Below, in pieces: positions 20,501 to 32,854 of a stretch of DNA of 64,000 nucleotides; the stretch's first letter is position 1; every line of letters begins with the position of its first letter. The DNA comes from Gadus chalcogrammus (Eukaryota; Chordata; Actinopteri; Gadiformes; Gadidae), in assembly GCF_026213295.1 (NCBI RefSeq), contig NC_079413.1, positions 16,936,026 to 17,000,025 of the forward strand. Direction: 5' to 3'. Under the pieces are notes generated by a model that saw only the letters and a program-made list of their open reading frames with translations, did not search any database and was not told the origin of the DNA. Made by a program: the position numbers and the translations under genes.

Positions 20501-21904
20501 TAGTGAGAAACACAAATTGTCGTGAGTATTACTCGGTGTGTAGAGACTTAGCTTCTTCTTGTGTATGATTTCATCATAGGGAATGTTTTTTAACTTCAAA
20601 CGTGCCCCACCCCGTTTGTTGTGGACCCCTGTGACCACCAACTCTAGCACATCATCCGTCAGACCTGTGTCGTTGCTCTGTATGACTTGGCTAATATGCT
20701 CCATAAACAAATCCGCATTGTAATCGTCACCCGTTACGAGCACAGCCTGTACATCAGAGGCCAATGAAGGGCCTCTCAGCACCACGTTTAAGACACTACC
20801 ATCGGCTGCACTTTGCGAGCAGCTTGTTATGACACCCGACAGCCTCTCCCTGATCAAATCAGGGACCTCCTGTAAATTTGCAAGGGATATACTTCTCAGA
20901 TCAATGGACTGTCTAACCTCAAAGCCGTTAAACCGGGGAAATAATCTGGTATGCAACTCGTCATTATCTTCCCCCGTTACAGCAGGCACCTGTGTACCAT
21001 CATAAGCAGCACCATCACCAGCACCTCCATCCCCCACACCGCTACCGTCACCACTGCCATCATCGTCAACAACAGCATCGCCATCACCGCCACCACCACC
21101 ACCCCCCACGCCACCACCACCACCACCACCACCGACCTGTATATTCGACTCTATAGGGACCCCTGCCACAGCCGGGGGGTCCTGAAAACCCTCGCCAATC
21201 CCTTCATCACGTTGCGACCCATGCAATACATCGATCTGTGTGGATATGTATAGACTCTCTTGTGCACTATCCAACCACCCCCCGACAGCGTTAAGTACAT
21301 CTCGCGTGTTTGCCCCCGCATACAACACACCCCTCGACTCTATAGGGACCCCTGCCGCAGCCGGGGGGTCCTGAAAACCCTCGCCAATCCCTTCATCACG
21401 TTGCGACCCATGCAATACATCGATCTGTGTGGATATGTATAGACTCTCTTGTGCACTATCCAACCACCCCCCGACAGCGTTAAGTACATCTCGCGTGTTT
21501 GCCCCCGCATACAACACACCCCTTGTGTCTAAATCTCCTGGTGCCTCTTGCCCCACCACGTCATCTAGACATGGTTCGTTCGAAACATTTATCTGAGCTG
21601 CCTGATATAGAGCATTAGCCATGCTACGGTCCCATGCATCAGCTGCAATTAACACCCGTCTAGTTCTATCTATGCCAACACATATTTCCCGCCTGTCTAA
21701 ACAACCTTCTGCATACATGCCCCCACCCACCACATGTCCTACGGCCGCCAAATGAGACGTATCGCCGGATGCGTCATACCTCATTGCCATCTCTTCAAGT
21801 TCTAAATCCATAATGCTACCCCCACTATCAGATCTACGCCGTCTCTTGGGATTACCGTCTATAGATTTGAATTTCCTTTTTCTAGGGTTAATGGCGTTAT
21901 GCAT
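17580..21904 (-). pseudogene. protein-primed DNA polymerase B, copy 1 (motif C deleted)
   Basis: Replicative polymerase of the element. From the N-terminus: a low-complexity region with a 63-residue tandem duplication and poly-Gly; an OTU-like cysteine-protease-type segment (THDNLCFSLC ... HDNHYHC) near residues 455-560; several Cys/His zinc-like clusters; poly-Glu and poly-Lys tracts; exonuclease motif YYDFET near 745; palm motif A (YYDFTSLYP) near 1145; and motif B (NSLWGRF). A 370-bp deletion relative to copy 2, at about 17789/17795, removes the palm motif C and KxY regions and shifts the frame, so the main frame ends at 17768. The last 69 codons remain as a separate frame (17580-17789). 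Catalytically dead. Copy 2 keeps the deleted part but has a stop elsewhere. Confidence 0.92.
21147..21524. repeat. 189-bp tandem duplication inside the polymerase gene
   Basis: Two head-to-tail copies encode the same 63 residues (RGVLYAGANTRDVL ... GVPIES). In copy 1 the two units are nearly identical. In copy 2 (53980-54357) they differ at several codons. Confidence 0.9.
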
Positions 21905-21907
21905 AGT

Positions 21908-22133
21908 GTACGGCTATAGTTTTTTTTTTTAATGCCGATAGATAGAAAATAAATAAAATAAAATAAAATAAAATATATATATATATATATAAAAATTATA
22001 TTTAAAAAAAAACGTTAATTAGTCAGGTATTAAAAGAAAAAAAGTTTTATTACATGCAGTTTAAAACAAAAAAAAATACCCTCTCCACAAGATAAAAGAA
22101 AAAACAAAAAAACATTAAAAACAAAAACACAAA
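21908..22133. other. AT-rich spacer between polymerase and the spliced gene
   Basis: Contains (AAAAT)n and a short (AT)n tract near 21972-21990. A poly(A) signal-like TTTTATT for the leftward spliced gene lies near 22043. No coding potential. The (AT)n tract is much longer in copy 2 (53486-53531). Confidence 0.6.
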
Positions 22134-23920
22134 TCAAATAATAGCATTCACCGTAAGCTTTGCTAGTGTGTCATTCATCACAGACATCTCGGTACACATT
22201 GCCCGATAGGCATTGACGTTAGCTTCGCTAGCAGATTCCATTAACCAGAATTTTCGAGCGGTTTTAGAAGCTCTTAACCCCTCTTGCGCATTAATTCTCT
22301 CTATGCCCTGCGTGTTGACACGCACAGCTGCCTCGGCATCCAAATGCTTACGCTGAAGGGCCACGATTAGCACGTCCATTACTGGTCTCAGTGTTTGGGG
22401 ATTCAGCAGTCATACGATCACGCGCATTTTCGGCCCTGATAGCGATGAAGGACTGCTTCGTCTGCTCTTCGAGAGCCTGATATCTACTGTCACCACGTTT
22501 ACCAGCCGCCACTCCCAGTTTACTCTGACGAGCAATGGCTAAGGAGTTTACATCCACCGACGCAGTTAACACGGCTAATTTATCAGCAAATTCTTTACGC
22601 CATTTAGCATCTCGCACCTCTGCATGGTATTCACCAACAGCAATTGCGGGACCGGCTGGTAGCCGCGGCACCGCTACCTCATGAGCGATGGGACTCACGA
22701 TACACGGAGGGTCGCGGATAGGGTCTTGAATGGTGTGTAGGGATCCAGATGCAGGACCTGCAGGCTGGTGGTGTTGTACAGGCTCTGCACTGGTGGTAGC
22801 CTCTACGGATGTAGCTGGAGAGTCGACCCACAGAGCTGGAGTGAAGTCGATATGATCCAACAGCGATGAATTCCAGGACGAGTCCAGGACGTCGCCAAGA
22901 CCAGCCCAATCATTGGCGGTCAGCCCTGCTAGTGGCGCACACTGGGGATCTCCATGGACTATTTGTAATAGAAAAAAGAAAAGAAATCAGTATCAATCCC
23001 ATCATGATCATTACACTCTATAGAATATACACATACTTTTTTTTTCATTTAATTTCCTACCGTGTTGTATAGTCCCATCCGGTTGCACTGTGACGGTCTC
23101 TGTAGGCGACGCCGACACATGCACATCCACTTCCCCGATCACTTGGTGGTTGGAATCAGACCATACAGCTCCATGTTGCACGATTTGCGGGTTTATAACG
23201 GCCTGAATAACCTGATTATAATTCTCCGGAGCTAGACCACCGTGGGTGGCGTCCTTGCGGGCCTTTTTATAAGGAATTTGTAGCTGTTCTATGGCCTGCG
23301 GTGAGCAGGGTATAGCCCCGCCTATTCCCGCCGACCTTTTCAAATTCTTCTTGGATAGTCGACTTGGAGTTGGTCCGGGGGTTCGCTGATTGACTTTGGC
23401 AGCGATAGGTACTAAACGTGGATCAAAAACAAAATACAAAAAGTATTCAGGGGTTAGTTTTGGTTGTTTCAGATGTTAAATTAATAGATATTTTATTTTG
23501 GTAATACACCTATAGATATACTAATGGCGGACGTATTAACAACTTACCAAAACTATCGCTTGTCAACGCATTAGTCTGATCGGCTAGAATTGGTCTTTGA
23601 ATGTTGAGCCGAATATCCTGCAAACCTGTTACACATTGGGAAAACACAAATTTAATAGTTGTTCTACATGAATATACCATAGCAACTAATAATAATAATG
23701 ATAGAGAGAGTGTTATGGATCTATATATAACACACTACTATAAAAACAAACAAACATACTTCCACGTGGACCCTGCGGCTGTTTCACGCTCTCACCGCCG
23801 GGACCGCGAATCGCTGTGAAGTAATCGCTGCTTCGGTCAGATATAAACAGCTGATTCACATAGACATAGTCATAATATCATCATAATACACTCATATGAA
23901 TACTTACAGTCAGTCGGCAT
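22134..23920 (-). pseudogene. five-exon Maverick gene, copy 1 (frameshift in last exon)
   Basis: Same exon plan as the intact counterpart at 51555-53337. Exon 1 is 23908-23920 (ATGCCGACTGACT, then GTAAGT). Exon 2 starts after TTCACAG near 23816 and ends before GTATGT. Exon 3 is bounded by GTGTAACAG and GTAAGT near 23550-23630. Exon 4 runs from about 23410 to 23062. Exon 5 runs from about 22958 to 22134. All junctions keep phase 1. An extra A near 22370 (GTGCTAATCG versus GTGCTATCG) shifts the last exon, so the C-terminal 80 residues are out of frame. The protein is rich in Pro, Ala and Ser in the middle with a helical C-terminus. Family not recognised. Confidence 0.7.
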
Positions 23921-24515
23921 AGTAGTGCAGGACGGATCGATGTTTTTTTTTTCTTCCAGCTGCTACGACGCGTTTACTATCTTAGAATAGTGTGTCTAAC
24001 GTCCGGGGTCAGAGGCCGTACTCTTCCGTATCAATGGGGCCCGTATATTTATGCATGATAGCACGCCCTCTGTAGACATTCGCACCTAGGCCCCCGACGT
24101 CATAGACTCCTGACCAATAGGTACTGATCACACACATACTTGGGTACCGCAGGCCTACGCCCACTCATCGCATCATAGACAGACAATCTCCTAATGGTAA
24201 AATAAAGTTAAACCAAATACACTATATTAGATGAAAATTACTAAAATATCTTAATAGTATCATGATATCGCCTAATATATTGTCAAGGTGGACCACAGGC
24301 CGTATCTTCACTATGTTAGTACTATGCCCCGTTGGTGAACCCTCCTTTTAATCCTAATATAGATATACCTATAAATATTTATATATATATATATCTATAT
24401 CATATCCCATATACGGATATGTTATCGGTACCCCCAGTACTATACATAAATATATCTCTTTTCTATTTTTTTATATATAAAATAGTAGGGTAGATTAAAA
24501 AACGCCTTAATACGC

Positions 24516-24638
<123 letters not shown>

Positions 24639-24931
24639 CAAATCACTCTGCATAGTACCAGGGAGCCATCAAACAGCACGTGTCTTCCATAGACAGCTCC
24701 CCCATAATCAACATGGAGCCGGGGGGTGCCCGTCAGACATATGTGTAACAATAGAGGTGTTGCTTCTCCACAGACATTAAGGCATCGAATACACCCCACC
24801 GTTTCCATTGGCATTGAATTACACTTTTATCCTACACCACTTACAAACACATTTGTTATAAGAATTGTACCATATAATGATGCTGCTGTCCACATATTGT
24901 TAATAGAATCATAGCCCATGAAACATCTGTT

Positions 24932-25044
<113 letters not shown>

Positions 25045-26324
25045 ATACACACGAGACACAATTTCATGGATACCTGCCCCAGTCAATGTTCACTACCGGC
25101 AAAACGCTGTGGAACTTCAGCATATTTTACCAATGTTTAGATACTCTGTTCAAAACAGTGAACTTTCTGTTCAAAACCTAACAGTAATTTAGATCACTGT
25201 AGATGGAAAGATGCTGCATTTGGACAGACAAATGAAGTTACATGTTTGAATAAGAAAAAATATTTAGTTTATAGTTTATTTATTTTATTTTACGTTGCGA
25301 CGTAGATGAACATTTGTGGCCAAATGCGGAGGATAGGAGGGATTAGCCCAATTCTGCGCCACTGTTGGGCTACTGTAATATACAGTATGTGCAGGTTTTG
25401 TGCATTGCATTTTTTGTTAGAACACATTTTTTGACTTTGTAATGTATTTTCTGTTTTGTGTAACACTTGCACTGTGACAAAATCTCCAAAAAGTAAAGCA
25501 CAGTGATAAAAACTGTTGTGTTTGTGATTTGTTTCTGGATCATATATTACGTACTTACTGTATGTAATTTGCATTACAAAAACTGAAAATTGTTATTCTC
25601 AGTTTCACATAAAACACTTACAGTATTTACTGTATTTACAATTACAGTACATTTACCACACTCAATTGTGACATCTTTTGTGGGAGGTAAACCGACATAT
25701 GAACACTGTCAGCAGATACTTGGCTTGGAATGTCATACTGTAATATTTCAAACTTTATTACTGTAGTCCAAAGAAGTGTTTGTCTGTGTTTTTTCTCTTT
25801 TTTTCAATGCAACACTACAGGAAATCTATGCCAAACTGGAGGACACAGCAACATTTTATATATGCAATTGGCAATGCTTCAAGATGTTAGTGTTTTTTAG
25901 GTCATAGTGTTCTGAGAGGAAACATGTGTTAAGTTATGGCAGCATTGTTTGTGGTGTGGTTGTTGTAGTGCATTTTGCACCAAAGGTTAACAGATATGCA
26001 GAGGTGTGTGTCTCTAAAGCCCACTGTGTTAAGTGATGGGGAAAAGTGACCATAGTATGGACAGCACGTGACGATCTGCCTACCGCCAGTGCCCCATCTC
26101 ACACTCTCTAGGGCCTTGACTGTATGCCCAGTTCCTCCATCAATGGTCTCGCCCTGCAATCCGCATAGATCACTGGCTATCCTTCCAACAACACAGTGAT
26201 CATTCTGCTAACATCCTGCCCGCTTTGACGACTGTCTGTCCGGCCTACAACACGGTGATCTTCCTGTTAACACACCTACAGCCCAGCCGATTCGACTTCG
26301 CATATCCCTAGCACACCCCCACAC

Positions 26325-26462
<138 letters not shown>

Positions 26463-26564
26463 ACACTAATCACACCTCTGTCTATACAGATCCCGCACCC
26501 CAGCGACCCCTGCAGGTTCACCACTGGCATTACACGGATCAGCCCTACACGAATGGGTTTATGC

Positions 26565-26697
26565 TTTATGACCCATCATAAAACATAAACAGGAAGTGGT
26601 ACCTGTGAATAGGGATCCCCCTTCACCCCCACCCCCTCCCAAACCGGAAGTGAGTTCAGATAGGAATGGTACCAAACAGTACGTATGATCAACTACT
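26565..26697 (-). repeat. Maverick copy 1 right terminal inverted repeat
   Basis: Reverse complement of 8625-8758 with a few substitutions. Ends ...GATCAACTACT and is followed by GCCAGC. Confidence 0.88.
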
Positions 26698-26703
26698 GCC
26701 AGC
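26698..26703. other. right target-site duplication of Maverick copy 1
   Basis: GCCAGC, identical to 8619-8624. The following 77 bp are Gypsy leader sequence running to the 5' LTR. Confidence 0.85.
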
Positions 26704-26780
26704 CACGGCGGGCGCGTTGTTATCACCGTCGATGTGATACATAGTACAGCCGTATCCAACTCGCATCGGGGGTCACCAAT

Positions 26781-26981
26781 TGTGGAGTTATGTAAAAGAT
26801 GAGACAAGAGACGGAGATGGGTCGAGTCAGCTTTACTCTCCACTTCAAAACAAACAAGAGTTACTCGAACATGAGTTCTAACGAAACTGCTGAGAATCTG
26901 AACTGTCGTAAAACCTGAACTGTTTACCTTAAAGGTACAGTCCCTTGGTGAATGTCTACACAGCAGTTGTGGGTCACCACA
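26781..26981 (-). repeat. Gypsy 5' LTR
   Basis: TGTGGAGTTATG...GGTCACCACA, 201 bp, matching 5169-5369 with about five substitutions. The tRNA-Leu array starts immediately to its right. Confidence 0.9.
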
Positions 26982-27286
26982 ATATCCCTTATAATTAAGG
27001 ATAAGGACAATACACCATCATGGTTAAACTGCTCTCGTATGTTCAAATTTCCGTAAAACAAGGACCGATAATAAACCCCAGCTACCATGCGCTGTAACGT
27101 TACCATAGTTACATGGGTTACATTACTTACATAAACGAATGCACACACTTAGAGACAAAATGACACCCCTCTCATTACCCATTTCCTCTACCCCACCGTT
27201 GAGTTTAAATCTCCTTACCTTTTCCAAATATTCTCCATATTACAAAGTTTGAACAGATAATCACAATCAACGAGTTCCAAATTAAG

Positions 27287-27373
27287 TGTCAGAAGTGGGA
27301 TTCAAACCCGCGCCTGAACTGCGAGGAGACTGCGACCTGAACGAAGCGCCTTAGACTGCGCGGCCATCCTGAC
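27287..27373 (-). pseudogene. tRNA-Leu(CAG) degenerate copy 1
   Basis: 87 nt with a disturbed variable/T-arm (CGCCTGAACTGCG) and changed D-arm. The anticodon stem is also altered (ACGAAGC). Likely a tRNA pseudogene. Confidence 0.75.
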
Positions 27374-27723
27374 GTATTTCATCATACCCTTCGAATCTAT
27401 AAACACAACACACCATCATGGTTACCGCTCTCGTATGTTCAAATGTCCGTAAAATAAGGACCGATAGTAAATCCCAGCTACCATGCGCTGTAACGTTACC
27501 ATAGTTACATGGGTTACGCTACTTACATAAACTAATGCACACACGCACGTTTACGAGCACACGCACACACAGAATGACACGCCAAACCCATCACATTACC
27601 CATTTCCACTACCCAACCTTAGCCAGCGAGTCACTTTGAGTTTAAATCTCCGTACCTTTTCCAAATTTTCTCCATATTACAAAGTTTGAACAAATAATCA
27701 CAATCATCGAGATCCATATGTCT

Positions 27724-27806
27724 TTTCAGAAGTGGGATTCGAACCCACGCCTCCAGAGGAGACTGCGACCTGTACGCAGCGCCATAGACCGCTCGCCCAT
27801 CCTGAA
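27724..27806 (-). tRNA. tRNA-Leu(CAG)-like copy 2, degenerate
   Basis: 83 nt. The anticodon-loop region reads GACCTGTACGC on the plus strand, so the base 3' of the anticodon region and the D-arm (CGCCCAT) differ from consensus. Probably non-functional. Confidence 0.6.
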
Positions 27807-28151
27807 GTATTTCATCATTCCCTTCGAATCAATAAACACAAAACGCCATCAGGGTTACTGCTCTCGTATGTTCAAATGTCCGTAAAACATGGACCAATAA
27901 TAAACCCCAGCTACCATGCGCTGTAACCTTACCATAGTTACATGGATTACACTACTTACATAAACTAATGCACCGACACGGAGGTGCAAACACACAGATT
28001 GAGACAGAAAGACACCGCTCTCATTTCCCATTTCTACTACCCCAAAGTAGCCAGCCAGGCACTTTGAGTTTAAACCTCCTTACCTTTTCCAAATGTTCTC
28101 CATATTACAAAGTTTGAACAGAAAATCACAATCAACGAGATCCAAATGTAA

Positions 28152-28234
28152 TGACGGAAGTGGGATTCGAAACCACACCTCCAGAGGAGACTGCGCCCTG
28201 AACGCAGCGCCTTAGACCGCTCGGCCTTCATGAC
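28152..28234 (-). tRNA. tRNA-Leu(CAG)-like copy 3, degenerate
   Basis: 83 nt, anticodon CAG kept. Changes in acceptor (TGACGGAAG), T-arm (GAAACCACACC) and D-arm (GGCCTTCAT) make function doubtful. Confidence 0.6.
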
Positions 28235-28579
28235 GTATTACATCAGACCCTCCGAATCAATCAACACAAAACGCCATCATGGTTACTGCTCTCGTATGTT
28301 CAAATGTCCGTAAAATAAGGACCGACAATAAACCCCAGCTACCATGCGCTGTAACGTTACCATAGTTACAAGGATTACACTACTTACATAAACTAATGCA
28401 CCGACACTGACGTGAGAACACACAGATTGAGACAGAAAGACACCCCTCTCATTACCCATTTCCACTACACCACCGTAGCCAGCCGGTCACTTTGAGTTTA
28501 AATCTCCTTACCTTTTCCAAATGTTCTCCATATTACAAAGTTTGAACAGATAATCACAATCAACAAGATCAAAATGTAG

Positions 28580-28662
28580 TGTCAGAAGTGGGATTCGAAC
28601 CCACGCCTCCAGTGGAGACTGCGACCTGAACGCAGCGCCTTACACCGCTCAGCCATCCTGAC
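28580..28662 (-). tRNA. tRNA-Leu(CAG) copy 4, near-consensus
   Basis: 83 nt. Anticodon CAG, acceptor and T-arm (GGTTCGAATCC box B on the minus strand) are intact. Variable-arm and D-arm substitutions (CAGTGGAG, TTACACCGCTCAGCC). Could still be expressed. Confidence 0.7.
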
Positions 28663-28995
28663 GTAAATCAACAATACCCTTCGAATCAATAAACACAACA
28701 CACCATCATGGTTACTGCTCTCGTATGTGCAAATGTCCGTACAACATGGACCGATAATAAACCCCAGCTACCATGCGCTGAATCGTTACCATAGTTACAT
28801 GGATTACGCTAATTACATAAACAAATGCACCGACACGGACGTGCAAACACACAGATTGAGACAGAAAGACACCCCTCTCATTTCCCCTTTCTACTACCCC
28901 AAAGAAGCCAGCCAGTCACTTTGAGTTTAAACCTCCTTACCTTTTCCAAATGTTCTCCATATTACAAAGTTTGAACAGATAATCACAATCAACGA

Positions 28996-29061
28996 GAACC
29001 CACGCCTCCAGAGGAGACTGCGACCTGAACGCAGCGCCTTAGACCGCTCGGCCATCCAGAC
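28996..29061 (-). pseudogene. truncated tRNA-Leu, copy 5
   Basis: The spacer AACGA joins directly to GAACCCACGCC: the 3' acceptor strand and part of the T-arm, about 30 bp together with adjoining spacer, are missing. The same deletion recurs in copies 6, 8, 10 and 15. Confidence 0.8.
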
Positions 29062-29390
29062 GTTTTTCATCAGACCCTTCGAATCAATCAACACAAAACG
29101 CCATCATGGTTACTGCTCTCGTATGTTCAAATGTCCGTAAAACATGGACCGATAATAAACCCCAGCAACCATGCGCTGTAACGTTACCATAGTTACATGG
29201 ATTACTCTACTTACATAAACTAATGCACAGACACGGACGTGCAAAAAAGATTGAGACAGAAAGACACCCCTCTCATTTCCCCTTTCTACTACCCCAAAGT
29301 AGCCAGCCAGTCACTTTGACTTTAAACCTCCTTACCTTTTCCAAATGTTCTCCATATTACAAAGTTTGAACAGATAATCACAATCAACGA

Positions 29391-29456
29391 GAACCCACGC
29401 CTCCAGAGGCGACTGAGACCTGAACGCACCGCCTTAGACCGCTCGGCCATCCAGAC
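29391..29456 (-). pseudogene. truncated tRNA-Leu, copy 6
   Basis: Same 3' deletion as copy 5, plus changes in variable and anticodon arms (GGCGACTGAGACC, CGCACCGCC). Confidence 0.8.
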
Positions 29457-29799
29457 GTTTTACATCAGACCCTTAGAATCAATCAACACAAAACGCCATC
29501 ATGGTTACTGCTCTCGTATGTTCAAATGTCCGTAAAACATGGACCGATAATAAACCCCAGCAACCATGCGCTGTAACCTTACCATAGTTACATGGATTAC
29601 ACTACTTACATAAACTAATGCACAGACACGGACGTGCACACAAAGATTGAGACAGAAAGACACCCCTCTCATTACCCATTTCCACTACACCACCGTAGCC
29701 AGCTGGTCACTTTGAGTTTAAATCTCCTTACCTTTTCCAAATGTTCTCCATATTACAAAGTTTGAACAGATAATCACAATCAACAAGATCAAAATGTAG

Positions 29800-29882
29800 T
29801 GTCAAAAGTGGGATTCGAACCGACGCCTCCAGTGGAGACTGCGACCTGAACGCAGCGCCTTACACCGCTCAGCCATCCTGAC
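29800..29882 (-). tRNA. tRNA-Leu(CAG) copy 7, near-consensus
   Basis: Full length. A T-stem base is changed (ACCGACGCC) and the acceptor has CAAAAG. Resembles copy 4, of which it is the counterpart 1220 bp away. Probably weak or silent. Confidence 0.62.
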
Positions 29883-30215
29883 TTAAATCAACAATACCCT
29901 TCGAATCAATAAACACAACACACCATCATGGTTACTGCTCTCGTATGTGCAAATGTCCGTACAACATGGACCGATAATAAACCCCAGCTACCATGCGCTG
30001 AATCGTTACCATAGTTACATGGATTACGCTAATTACATAAACAAATGCACCGACACGGACGTGCAAACACACAGATTGAGACAGAAAGACACCCCTCTCA
30101 TTTCCCCTTTCTACTACCCCAAAGAAGCCAGCCAGTCACTTTGAGTTTAAACCTCCTTACCTTTTCCAAATGTTCTCCATATTACAAAGTTTGAACAGAT
30201 AATCACAATCAACGA

Positions 30216-30270
30216 GAACCCACGCCTCCAGAGGAGACTGCGACCTGAACGCAGCGCCGGCCATCCAGAC
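30216..30270 (-). pseudogene. truncated tRNA-Leu, copy 8
   Basis: Has the shared 3' deletion and also lacks about 11 bp of the D-arm (GCAGCGCCGGCCATCC). Confidence 0.8.
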
Positions 30271-30613
30271 GTTTTACATCAGACCCTTCGAATCAATTAA
30301 CACAAAACGCCATCATGGTTACTGCTCTCGTATGTTCAAATGTCCGTAGAACATGAACCGATAATAAACCCCAGCAACCATGGGCTGTAACCTTACCATA
30401 TTTACATGGATTACACTACTTACATAAACTAATGCACAGACACGTACGTGCACACAAAGATTGAGACAGAAAGACACCCCTCTCATTACCCATTTCCACT
30501 ACCCCACCGTAGCCAGCCAGTCACTTTGAGTTTAAATCTCCTTACCTTTTCCAAATGTTCTCCATATTTCAAAGTTTGAACAGAAAATCACAATCAACAA
30601 GATCAAAATATAG

Positions 30614-30696
30614 TGTCAGAAGTGGGATTCGAACCCACGCCTCCAGAGGAGACTGCGACCTGAACGCAGCGCCTTAGACCGCTCGGCCATCCTGAC
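30614..30696 (-). tRNA. tRNA-Leu(CAG) copy 9, intact
   Basis: 83 nt, type II tRNA with long variable arm. The minus strand begins GTCAGGATGGCCGAGCGG (box A within), anticodon loop TTCAGGT, and box B GGTTCGAATCC. Acceptor strands pair (GTCAGGA with the 3' end TTCTGAC, allowing wobble). A TTTT run on the minus strand (AAAA near 30606) can terminate Pol III. Best candidate for an active gene together with 32735 and 34549. Confidence 0.9.
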
Positions 30697-31029
30697 GTAA
30701 TTCAACAATACCCTTCGAATCAATAAACACAACACACCATCATGGTTACTGCTCTCGTATGTTCAAATGTTCGTAGAACATGGACCGATAATAAACCCCA
30801 GCTACCATGCGCTGAATCGTTACCATAGTTACATGGATTACACTACTTACATAAACTAATGCACCGACACGGACGTGCAAACACACAGATTGAGACAGAA
30901 AGACACCCCTCTCATTTCCCCTTTCTAATACCCCAAAGAAGCCAGCCAGTCACTTTGAGTTTAAACCTCCTTACCTTTTCCAAATGTTCTCCATATTACA
31001 AAGTTTGAACAGATAATCAGAATCAACGA

Positions 31030-31095
31030 GAACCCACGCCTCCAGAGGAGACTGCGACCTGAACGCATCGCCTTAGACCGCTCGGCCATCCAGAC
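31030..31095 (-). pseudogene. truncated tRNA-Leu, copy 10
   Basis: Shared 3' deletion (AACGAGAACCC junction) and one anticodon-stem change (CGCATCGCC). Confidence 0.8.
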
Positions 31096-31438
31096 GTTTT
31101 TCATCAGTCCCTTTGAATCAATCAACACAAAACGCCATCATGGTTACTGCTCTCGTATGTTCAAATGTCCGTAAAACATGGACCGATAATAAACCCTAGA
31201 AACCATGCGCTGTAACGTTACCATAGTTACATGGGTTACACTACTTACATAAACTAATGCACACGCACGCACACAGATTGAGACAGAATGACACGCAGAC
31301 ACCCATCTCATTAACCATTTCCACTACCCGACATTAGCCAGTGAGTCACTTTGAGTTTAAAACTCCTTACCTTTTCCAAATGTTCTCCATATTACAAAGT
31401 TTGAACAGATAATCACAATCAACGAGATCCAAATGTAA

Positions 31439-31541
31439 TGTCAAAATTGAGATTCGAACCCAGGCCTCCAGAGGAGACTGCGACCTGAACGCAGCGCCTT
31501 AGACCTGAACGCAGCGCCTTAGACCGTTCAGCCATCCTGAC
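31439..31541 (-). pseudogene. tRNA-Leu copy 11 with internal duplication
   Basis: A 20-bp internal segment (AGACCTGAACGCAGCGCCTT) is duplicated, giving two anticodon-like arms and a length of 103 nt. Acceptor and T-arm changes are also present. Confidence 0.8.
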
Positions 31542-31879
31542 GTATTGTATCAGACCCTTCGAATCAATCAACACAAAACTCCATCATGGTTACTGCTCTC
31601 GTATGTTCAAATGTCCGTAAAACATGGACCGATAATAAACCCCAGCAACCATGCGCTGTAACCTTACCATAGTTACATGGATTACACTACTTACATAAAC
31701 TAATGCACAGATACGGACGTGCACACAAAGATTGAGACAGAAAGACACCCCTCTCATTACCCATTTCCACTACCCCACCGTAGCCAGCCAGTCACTTTGA
31801 GTTTAAATCACCTTTTCCAAATGTTCTCCATATTACAAAGTTTGAACAGATAATCACAATCAACAAGATCAAATTGTAG

Positions 31880-31962
31880 TGTCAGATGTGGGATTCAAAC
31901 CCACGCCTCCAGAGGAGACTGCGACCTGAACGCAGCGCCTTAGACCGCTCGGCTAACCTGAC
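31880..31962 (-). tRNA. tRNA-Leu(CAG) copy 12, variant
   Basis: 83 nt. Anticodon CAG and D-loop intact. Box B is changed (TTCAAACCC on the plus strand) and the 5' acceptor region reads GGCTAACC. Likely impaired. Confidence 0.62.
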
Positions 31963-32308
31963 AAAATGCAACAATACCCTTCGGATCAATAAACACAACA
32001 CACCATCATGGTTACTGCTCTTGGATGTTCAAATGTCCGTACAACATGGACCGATAATAAACCCCAGCTACCATGCGCTGAATCGTTACCATAGTTACAT
32101 GGATTACACTACTTACATAAACTAATGCACCGACACGGACGTGCAAACACACAGATTGAGACAGAAAGACACCCCTCTCATTTCCCCTTTCTACTACCCC
32201 AAAGAAGCCAGCCAGTCACTTTGAGTTTGAACCTCCTTACCTTTTCCAAATGTTCTCCATATTACAAAGTTTGAACAGATAATCACAATCAACAAGATCC
32301 ATATGTCT

Positions 32309-32391
32309 TGTCAAAAGTGGGATTCGAACCCACGCCTCCAGAGGAGACTGCGACCTGAACGCAGCGCCTTGGACCGCTCGGCCATCCTGAC
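32309..32391 (-). tRNA. tRNA-Leu(CAG) copy 13, near-consensus
   Basis: 83 nt. Only two changes from the intact copies: CAAAAG in the acceptor and TTGGACC in the D-loop. Plausibly functional. Confidence 0.75.
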
Positions 32392-32734
32392 GTATTTCAT
32401 CAAACCCTTCGAATCAATCATCACAAAACGCTATCATGGTTACTGCTCTTGTATGTTCAAATGTCCGTAAAACAAGGACCGATAATAAACCCCAGCTACC
32501 ATGCGCTGTAACCTTACCATATTTACATGGATTACACTACTTACATAAACTAATGCACAGACACGGACGTGCACACAAAGATTGAGACAGAAAGACACCC
32601 CTCTCATTACCCATTTCCACTACCCCACCGTAGCCAGACAGTCACTTTGAGTTTAAATCTCCTTACCTTTTCCAAATGTTCTCCATATTACAAAGTTTGA
32701 ACAGATAATCACATTCAACAAGATCCAAATGTAG

Positions 32735-32817
32735 TGTCAGAAGTGGGATTCGAACCCACGCCTCCAGAGGAGACTGCGACCTGAACGCAGCGCCTTAGAC
32801 CGCTCGGCCATCCTGAC
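32735..32817 (-). tRNA. tRNA-Leu(CAG) copy 14, intact
   Basis: Identical to copy 9 over 83 nt: boxes A and B, CAG anticodon and paired acceptor all present. Only three T residues follow immediately on the minus strand. The adjoining spacer is where the hAT element is inserted. Confidence 0.9.
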
Positions 32818-32854
32818 GTAATTCAACAATACCCTTTGAATCAATAAACACAAC

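Noticed and set aside
25290..25574. 94-codon minus-strand frame with QQWRRIGLIPP, considered as a Tc1-type transposase piece
   Set aside because: Too short and without a catalytic motif. Similarity is only an impression.
28727..28924. 65-codon frame repeated identically at 29947
   Set aside because: Repeated because the array unit is repeated. It lies in tRNA spacer DNA and shows no protein character.
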